Below, piece by piece: positions 14,067-17,977 of a DNA stretch of 17,977 nucleotides. Made by a program: the position numbers and the translations under genes. Source of the DNA: Alphaproteobacteria bacterium (GTDB taxonomy: Bacteria; Pseudomonadota; Alphaproteobacteria; Rs-D84); NCBI GenBank assembly GCA_024402735.1, contig JAKSTE010000006.1, positions 1 to 17,977 of the forward strand, given 5' to 3'. The notes under the pieces were generated by a model, which was not told the DNA's origin, made no database searches, and was given only the letters and a program-made list of their open reading frames with translations. The stretch's first letter is position 1. The number at the start of each line of letters is the position of its first letter.

Positions 14067-17000
14067 TTAAAGTTTTTCACTTGAACCAATCAAATTTGCT
14101 AATTTGGCTTGCAGCCTTTTTTTGATTTTAGCACTTCCTTTTTTAAAGATATCAACTACAGAATTAGTTTTTATCTCTTGTTCGGATGGTTCTATTTCTT
14201 CTGCAGGCTGTTCCATATTTCTTGATGGAATAACTTGGTCTGGTTCTTCTCTAATATTTTGTGATTCTCTTTCTGATTTTGATAAATAATATTCAGAATC
14301 ATTTAAAGAATCTTTTCCCCCTAAAGCTTGAATTAATTCTAACCACCATTGGCGTTCTTGTTCTCGTTCCTTATGACGAGGATTAGTTACATCTTTTCCA
14401 TAATGGTGTTGAAAATTTTCTTCTCCTGATTCAAAATTTTCATATTTAGATAAAACATCTTCCAACATTTCTCTACGGAAAGTTTCTGCAACCATTTCAT
14501 CTATCTGTCTATCTGTTAATTCAGGATACTGATTTCTTATTGTATTAATAATCTGGTTATTTGTTTTACGTTTTACATGCAAAGCTTCAGCTATATGATG
14601 CTCCAACTCTTTACCATGTAATTTTCCTAACACACCATCTAATTTAACAGGTGTTTCTAACCATTTTTTAGCATTTGCTCTATTAATATAATACTTTTTA
14701 ACAACAGGTACAGGATCCGGTTGTGGTTTTGGTTTTGGAACAAAAGTCTGATGTAATTTATCAGCAAAAGAACCTACTCTATCTTTTAGACTTTGCTGAT
14801 ATACTTTATCTTGGTATGTTCCAAAAGCACCTAACATTGGATTGATATCTGGTGTATATTCAACAGTGTGATCTATTATTTCATGTTCAATATAAGGAGC
14901 ATCTCCTCCGTTGTATGTATTAAACCCTTTTTCACCTGTCTGTGAGTTTGTATAATTATCCCACAATACATGATCATGATGCATTATCTGATCACTACTT
15001 GGTACTACTCCAACTTCATTATGAATAGAAATCATAGGATCTATTCTAGAAGCGACACTTATAGCATCAGGATTTACTTGTCCGCCATCAAACATGTGTG
15101 CTAAATCATGTATTTCTGAAGCAGAAAAACCTTTTGTATGTTGCCATTCCGCACCAAAAACTGTATGATGACCACCAGAATGATGTACACCACCTCCATC
15201 AATATGTAACCCCATGTTATCAAATGTTTGAGCACCTGCATCAGCAGATAACATTATAGCTCTATACGGATCAATTTTTGTTCCATTTAATTCGTTATAT
15301 TGATTTATTAAATCGACTCTATGTTGTAATTCAGTAGGGTTATCTTGATACCACTGTTCACAAATATGTCTAGCATTATCTAAAGCTCTAGGATCATATT
15401 GACGTTCTATATGTTTTGTAATTGTCTCTTCTTTGTGTTGAAAGACATCTGGGAACTTTTCACCCAAAAATTCTGCTAATTGAGTTCCTGCCGCTCTTCC
15501 AGCAAACCCACCACCAAAAGTTCCTGCGAATCCAGCGATTCCCCAAACTATTGACTCTAAGCGACTATATCCTGAATTTCTAGCATCTTTACCTAAACTT
15601 ATACCACCAACACTAGCACCTATTACAATAGCTGCACGTCCAAGCCATTTTGCAGCAACTAATTGACCGGCTGCTAAACAAGCAAATGACGCCAACATCA
15701 ATAAAGTAGGAGCCAAAGCCGATAACATACGAGGATCTTTTAAGAAATCCTTAAATCCATGTGGTTCTCCCCTAGCTTTACGAGCCTTCACCCAAGAAAC
15801 AATATGCGCTATAGAAAAACCTACAGCAACTGTACCACCTATAATAGACCCAATAACAGAAGAAGACACACCTAGGAATTGACCAGCTGCAGACGCAGAG
15901 AATGTTAATAACAAACTAGCAAGGAATCCACAGCCAAACATTTTAAAGACACGTCCTAATAAATTCAATCTACTTAGACGTTTGGCGGATCTAGAATCTT
16001 CTTGTAATCTATCTTTAGCTCTTTTATCTATTTTTTGAATAGGATTAAATAATTTTGTAAAGAAATTTCCAGTTTTTGATTCTTCATCTGGTTTTCTAGT
16101 TTCTTGATCTATACACTGGGCAAAACCGGCAACACGATTACATTGGTTATCCATAGCATCTTCAAAAGAAGTAGGATCTATTGTTCCACCATTAGTAATT
16201 AGTTCCTGTTTTATTTCTTCTAATGTTTTAGATTCATCGTATTCTGAGTTTTCTGATGCATCTTGTTTATCTTTTATTATTGCCTGTATACCATGATTCT
16301 TAGCTGTAGAATATAAAGTAATAATAAAACTTTCATCCAGCTCTTTTTGCATCTCTTTTTTATCTATAGCTTTACCATCTAGATGTTGCATTGCTACAGA
16401 TTGTTTTGCTAATTGAATAAGGCTATTTAATCTACTCTTTGGATCAACAACGACACCCTTTGCATAATGCGGATTTTTTTGACCATCTTTGTCTAGAAAC
16501 TGTGGATCTTCTTTACCTTCAGAATCAACAAAGGAATAATTCTGAGTCATATCCATATATTCATCAGAAATATTAATGGAATCTAATTGCTTTTGTACTT
16601 TTGTTAATCTTTCTTCTAATTTAGGGGCATCTTTAGGTGTAATCCAATCTATATTGTAATATTTCTTATATTCAGAATAAACCTTTTCAAGTTTTTCCCT
16701 ATCTTTGTTTATCAATTCTTGTATATTTGCTGGAACATCTTCATCGCTTCCTCTAACATCTAACATTTTTGTATATCCAGCATACACATCCGGAGTATTA
16801 GTATTATCAACAAAAGACAAAGCATCATACACATGATCAAAATCACTAATTAGAAAATCTATTCTCTTTTGTAGGCTATCTCTTTTTGTTATCAGATCTT
16901 GACGTTTTTGGTCATCTTGTTCTTCAGAAATATTGTTTTTAACATATTCATATACACTAGTCACAACCTTAGGAGGAAGTTGTTCTATGAATTCAGGGGT

Positions 17001-17216
17001 ACTTAATACTTTTTCTGCAAACAAATTTTCAAATTGTTTTGCTTCTTTTGGAGTTAATTTTCCAACAGCAGCTATAAGATCTATCAACTCTGAAGCAGAT
17101 TTATTACTATAATCTTCTTCAGGAAGTTTTCCCATCTGAGCATATACATCTACAGTCATCTTATCCTGTCTAAATTCATTAGCATCAGAATTTAGTGATC
17201 TTTCTCTTGTAACCAC
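14067..17216 (-). CDS. Very large hypothetical protein with central glycine-rich membrane region
   Basis: I do not recognise this 1049-residue protein. Residues 1-420 are charged and helical, with likely coiled coils near 100-125 and 165-215. Residues 425-580 hold four or five hydrophobic segments (about 427-447, 449-475, 498-523, 527-542, 555-578); the last is a glycine zipper-like run (GIAGFAGTFGGGFAGRAAG, 559-577). A His-rich stretch follows (H671, H678, H679, H683, H684, H693, then HDLAH 703-707 and MHHDH 745-749), then a proline-rich linker (826-838) and a polar C-terminal region ending in a basic tail (KKGSAKIKKRLQAK). No N-terminal signal peptide is seen. The start is GTG at 17216, 6 nt after the upstream stop; ATG 17159 with AGGA just before it is an alternative. 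A secreted effector or pore-forming protein is possible, but nothing proves it. Confidence 0.8.
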   Translation of the reverse strand: MVTRERSLNSDANEFRQDKMTVDVYAQMGKLPEEDYSNKSASELIDLIAAVGKLTPKEAKQFENLFAEKVLSTPEFIEQLPPKVVTSVYEYVKNNISEEQDDQKRQDLITKRDSLQKRIDFLISDFDHVYDALSFVDNTNTPDVYAGYTKMLDVRGSDEDVPANIQELINKDREKLEKVYSEYKKYYNIDWITPKDAPKLEERLTKVQKQLDSINISDEYMDMTQNYSFVDSEGKEDPQFLDKDGQKNPHYAKGVVVDPKSRLNSLIQLAKQSVAMQHLDGKAIDKKEMQKELDESFIITLYSTAKNHGIQAIIKDKQDASENSEYDESKTLEEIKQELITNGGTIDPTSFEDAMDNQCNRVAGFAQCIDQETRKPDEESKTGNFFTKLFNPIQKIDKRAKDRLQEDSRSAKRLSRLNLLGRVFKMFGCGFLASLLLTFSASAAGQFLGVSSSVIGSIIGGTVAVGFSIAHIVSWVKARKARGEPHGFKDFLKDPRMLSALAPTLLMLASFACLAAGQLVAAKWLGRAAIVIGASVGGISLGKDARNSGYSRLESIVWGIAGFAGTFGGGFAGRAAGTQLAEFLGEKFPDVFQHKEETITKHIERQYDPRALDNARHICEQWYQDNPTELQHRVDLINQYNELNGTKIDPYRAIMLSADAGAQTFDNMGLHIDGGGVHHSGGHHTVFGAEWQHTKGFSASEIHDLAHMFDGGQVNPDAISVASRIDPMISIHNEVGVVPSSDQIMHHDHVLWDNYTNSQTGEKGFNTYNGGDAPYIEHEIIDHTVEYTPDINPMLGAFGTYQDKVYQQSLKDRVGSFADKLHQTFVPKPKPQPDPVPVVKKYYINRANAKKWLETPVKLDGVLGKLHGKELEHHIAEALHVKRKTNNQIINTIRNQYPELTDRQIDEMVAETFRREMLEDVLSKYENFESGEENFQHHYGKDVTNPRHKEREQERQWWLELIQALGGKDSLNDSEYYLSKSERESQNIREEPDQVIPSRNMEQPAEEIEPSEQEIKTNSVVDIFKKGSAKIKKRLQAKLANLIGSSEKL

Positions 17217-17222
17217 TCTCTC

Positions 17223-17792
17223 TTAAGCTTCTTCTATATCTTTTTGTTGTTGATCAGAAATATTTTGATCATCATTAAACTGTTTATTTTCTTGTTCTTG
17301 AGGTACTTCTACAGGAATGTCTTCTGACTTTAACTGTTTACTTCTTTTATTCTGTGTGGTCTTCTTTGTACGTGTTTTACTTTTTTTATTACCAGTATTA
17401 TTTTTGCCACCAGATTTAGCGCGTTTGCGAACAGGTTCTATTGTTTCTTCTGATTCTTTAACATCACGATCATTTGTTATAATTTGTTCTTTTAAAAATC
17501 TGTCTAATACATTATTGAACAAACCTTTTCTAACATCTATTTTCTCACCACGATCGTTTATTTCATCTATAAAGATATCCCCAAATTCTTCGAACACTGG
17601 TGAATGTAAATTCTCTAAAACAACTTTTTCTGTTTGATTTGTCTTATAATTACCTTCTCCATAGATTTCCAACAAGTTATGACATTTTTTATATAACTTT
17701 ATAGCAGCTTTGGAATCCACCGTATCCAAACTGTTGTATAAATCTATATACTCACGCATTTGATCGTCTGTTAAAATTATTTTATGTACCAT
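17223..17792 (-). CDS. Hypothetical charged protein, first gene of the operon with the 1049-residue protein
   Basis: I do not recognise this 189-residue protein. Residues 1-110 look folded and helical (MVHKIILTDDQMREYIDLYN at the start). About 118-155 are strongly basic and low in complexity (KKSKTRTKK, NKRSKQ), and 156-189 are acidic and Gln-rich. No signal peptide or membrane helix is seen. A good AGGAG (17804-17800) lies 7 nt before the ATG at 17792, and a clear promoter precedes it. The next gene starts 6 nt after its stop, so the products probably work together. It might be a cytoplasmic partner of the large membrane protein, or a nucleic-acid-binding protein because of the basic tail; both are guesses. 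Confidence 0.8.
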   Translation of the reverse strand: MVHKIILTDDQMREYIDLYNSLDTVDSKAAIKLYKKCHNLLEIYGEGNYKTNQTEKVVLENLHSPVFEEFGDIFIDEINDRGEKIDVRKGLFNNVLDRFLKEQIITNDRDVKESEETIEPVRKRAKSGGKNNTGNKKSKTRTKKTTQNKRSKQLKSEDIPVEVPQEQENKQFNDDQNISDQQQKDIEEA

Positions 17793-17819
17793 AAAAAAAC
17801 TCCTGTATTCTTAACCTCA

Positions 17820-17849
17820 ATTATACCATAAAAAAAAGGGATTTCTTAA
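17820..17849 (-). promoter_or_regulatory. Promoter of the 189 aa / 1049 aa operon
   Basis: On the minus strand a perfect TATAAT (17825-17820) is preceded by TGG, giving the extended form TGGTATAAT. A weak -35 TTAAGA (17849-17844) lies 18 nt upstream. The leader to the ATG at 17792 is about 20 nt and holds AGGAG. Confidence 0.65.
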
Positions 17850-17924
17850 TATTAAATTCTGTTTTATTTTAGCAGGGCATACTGTGCAGTTCATGAACTT
17901 ATGAAAGACTTGGAAAACAAATAA

Positions 17925-17949
17925 AAAACACCGCTTTGTGCGGTGTTTT
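17925..17949. terminator. Intrinsic terminator at the right edge
   Basis: CACCGC (17929-17934), loop TTTGT, GCGGTG (17940-17945), flanked by A and T tracts that extend the stem to about 10 bp. It can work in both directions. On the minus strand it directly follows a stop codon at 17950-17948, the same stop-in-stem layout as the other terminators here. Confidence 0.88.
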
Positions 17950-17977
17950 AATTTTTGGCAGGGCCATCTGTGCAATT
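17948..17977 (-). CDS. Possible last codons of a minus-strand gene entering from the right
   Basis: Reading minus from the edge gives NCTDGPAKN and TAA (17950-17948), followed at once by a terminator. Nine codons cannot identify a protein. The support is the stop-terminator layout, which matches neighbouring genes, and the related NCTVCPAK reading at 17895-17872. Confidence 0.35.
   Translation of the reverse strand, partial: NCTDGPAKN

Larger units (their letters stand above)
17871..17977. repeat. Two imperfect direct copies of a 21-bp sequence
   Basis: Positions 17871-17891 and 17957-17977 agree at 16 of 21 bases, with the shared blocks GCAGGGC and CTGTGCA and a 3-base variable centre, 86 bp apart. 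On the minus strand they read as NCTVCPAK and NCTDGPAK in the same relative frame, so they may be 3' ends of related genes. The second copy meets the window edge. Confidence 0.5.

Noticed and set aside
17317..17637. Plus-strand hydrophobic frame opposite the 189 aa gene
   Set aside because: It is a by-product of the Lys/Glu-rich codons on the real strand. No promoter or ribosome site supports it, and similar shadows lie opposite priA and the acidic protein gene.
17822..17895. Short minus-strand reading frame MNCTVCPAKIKQ... of about 24 codons
   Set aside because: It has no ribosome site and runs into the promoter of the next operon; it is better read as a remnant repeat than as a gene.
1..17977. 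tRNA, rRNA, CRISPR, insertion sequence or riboswitch
   Set aside because: Reading both strands showed no cloverleaf, regular spacer repeats, transposase or long structured leader. Intergenic gaps are under 190 bp and mostly filled by promoters and terminators.

Overview
The window is strongly A+T-rich, densely packed DNA from a Gram-negative bacterium. An alphaproteobacterium is the best fit. It carries lipid A and LPS-transport genes (lpxI, lptE). Next to gap, in convergent orientation, lies a zapA operon that begins with a small coiled-coil gene, an association known from alphaproteobacteria. lptE-holA are also adjacent. The small gaps, A+T richness and many unrecognised envelope proteins suggest a streamlined, host- or gut-associated lineage such as the uncultured RF32/Rs-D84-type Alphaproteobacteria. 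That placement is inference. No tRNA, rRNA, CRISPR array, insertion sequence or phage module is visible.

Layout. 1-3.2 kb: the start of an RlmD/TrmA-type rRNA/tRNA uracil methyltransferase (minus, runs off the left edge), divergent from lpxI. A shared bidirectional terminator follows, then a minus-strand pair of lipoprotein genes (an unknown one, then a free-standing trigger-factor-type FKBP domain), divergent from a lone virB11-type ATPase gene. 3.2-7.9 kb: housekeeping genes priA and miaA (minus), divergent from gap (plus), then zapA and its coiled-coil partner (minus). 8.0-10.5 kb: a plus-strand three-gene cluster with an acidic low-complexity protein, a two-TM protein carrying an RNNNPGN (putative peptidoglycan hydrolase/'structural protein P5') domain, and a single-TM protein. 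10.5-12.8 kb: a minus-strand operon lptE-holA-map. 12.8-14.0 kb: a secreted or anchored cysteine-rich protein with four ~24-residue repeats. 14.1-17.8 kb: a two-gene minus-strand operon encoding a charged 189-residue protein and a 1049-residue protein with a central membrane region. The right edge holds a terminator and what looks like the last codons of another minus-strand gene.

How it works together. Core functions (replication restart, DNA polymerase clamp loading, tRNA modification, glycolysis, division, protein maturation, LPS synthesis and export) alternate with envelope proteins of unknown role. The VirB11-type ATPase, the RNNNPGN protein and the large membrane protein could belong to one dispersed secretion or surface system, but the sequence does not prove this.

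The most striking signals are in the control regions. Four genes (lpxI, virB11, miaA, the coiled-coil gene before zapA) have no clear Shine-Dalgarno sequence and carry a good -10 box only 6-10 nt before their ATG, as expected for leaderless or near-leaderless mRNAs. Genes with a longer leader mostly do have a Shine-Dalgarno. Two divergent gene pairs have physically overlapping -35 boxes. Neighbouring convergent genes overlap at their stop codons or share one symmetric terminator whose stem touches both stops.
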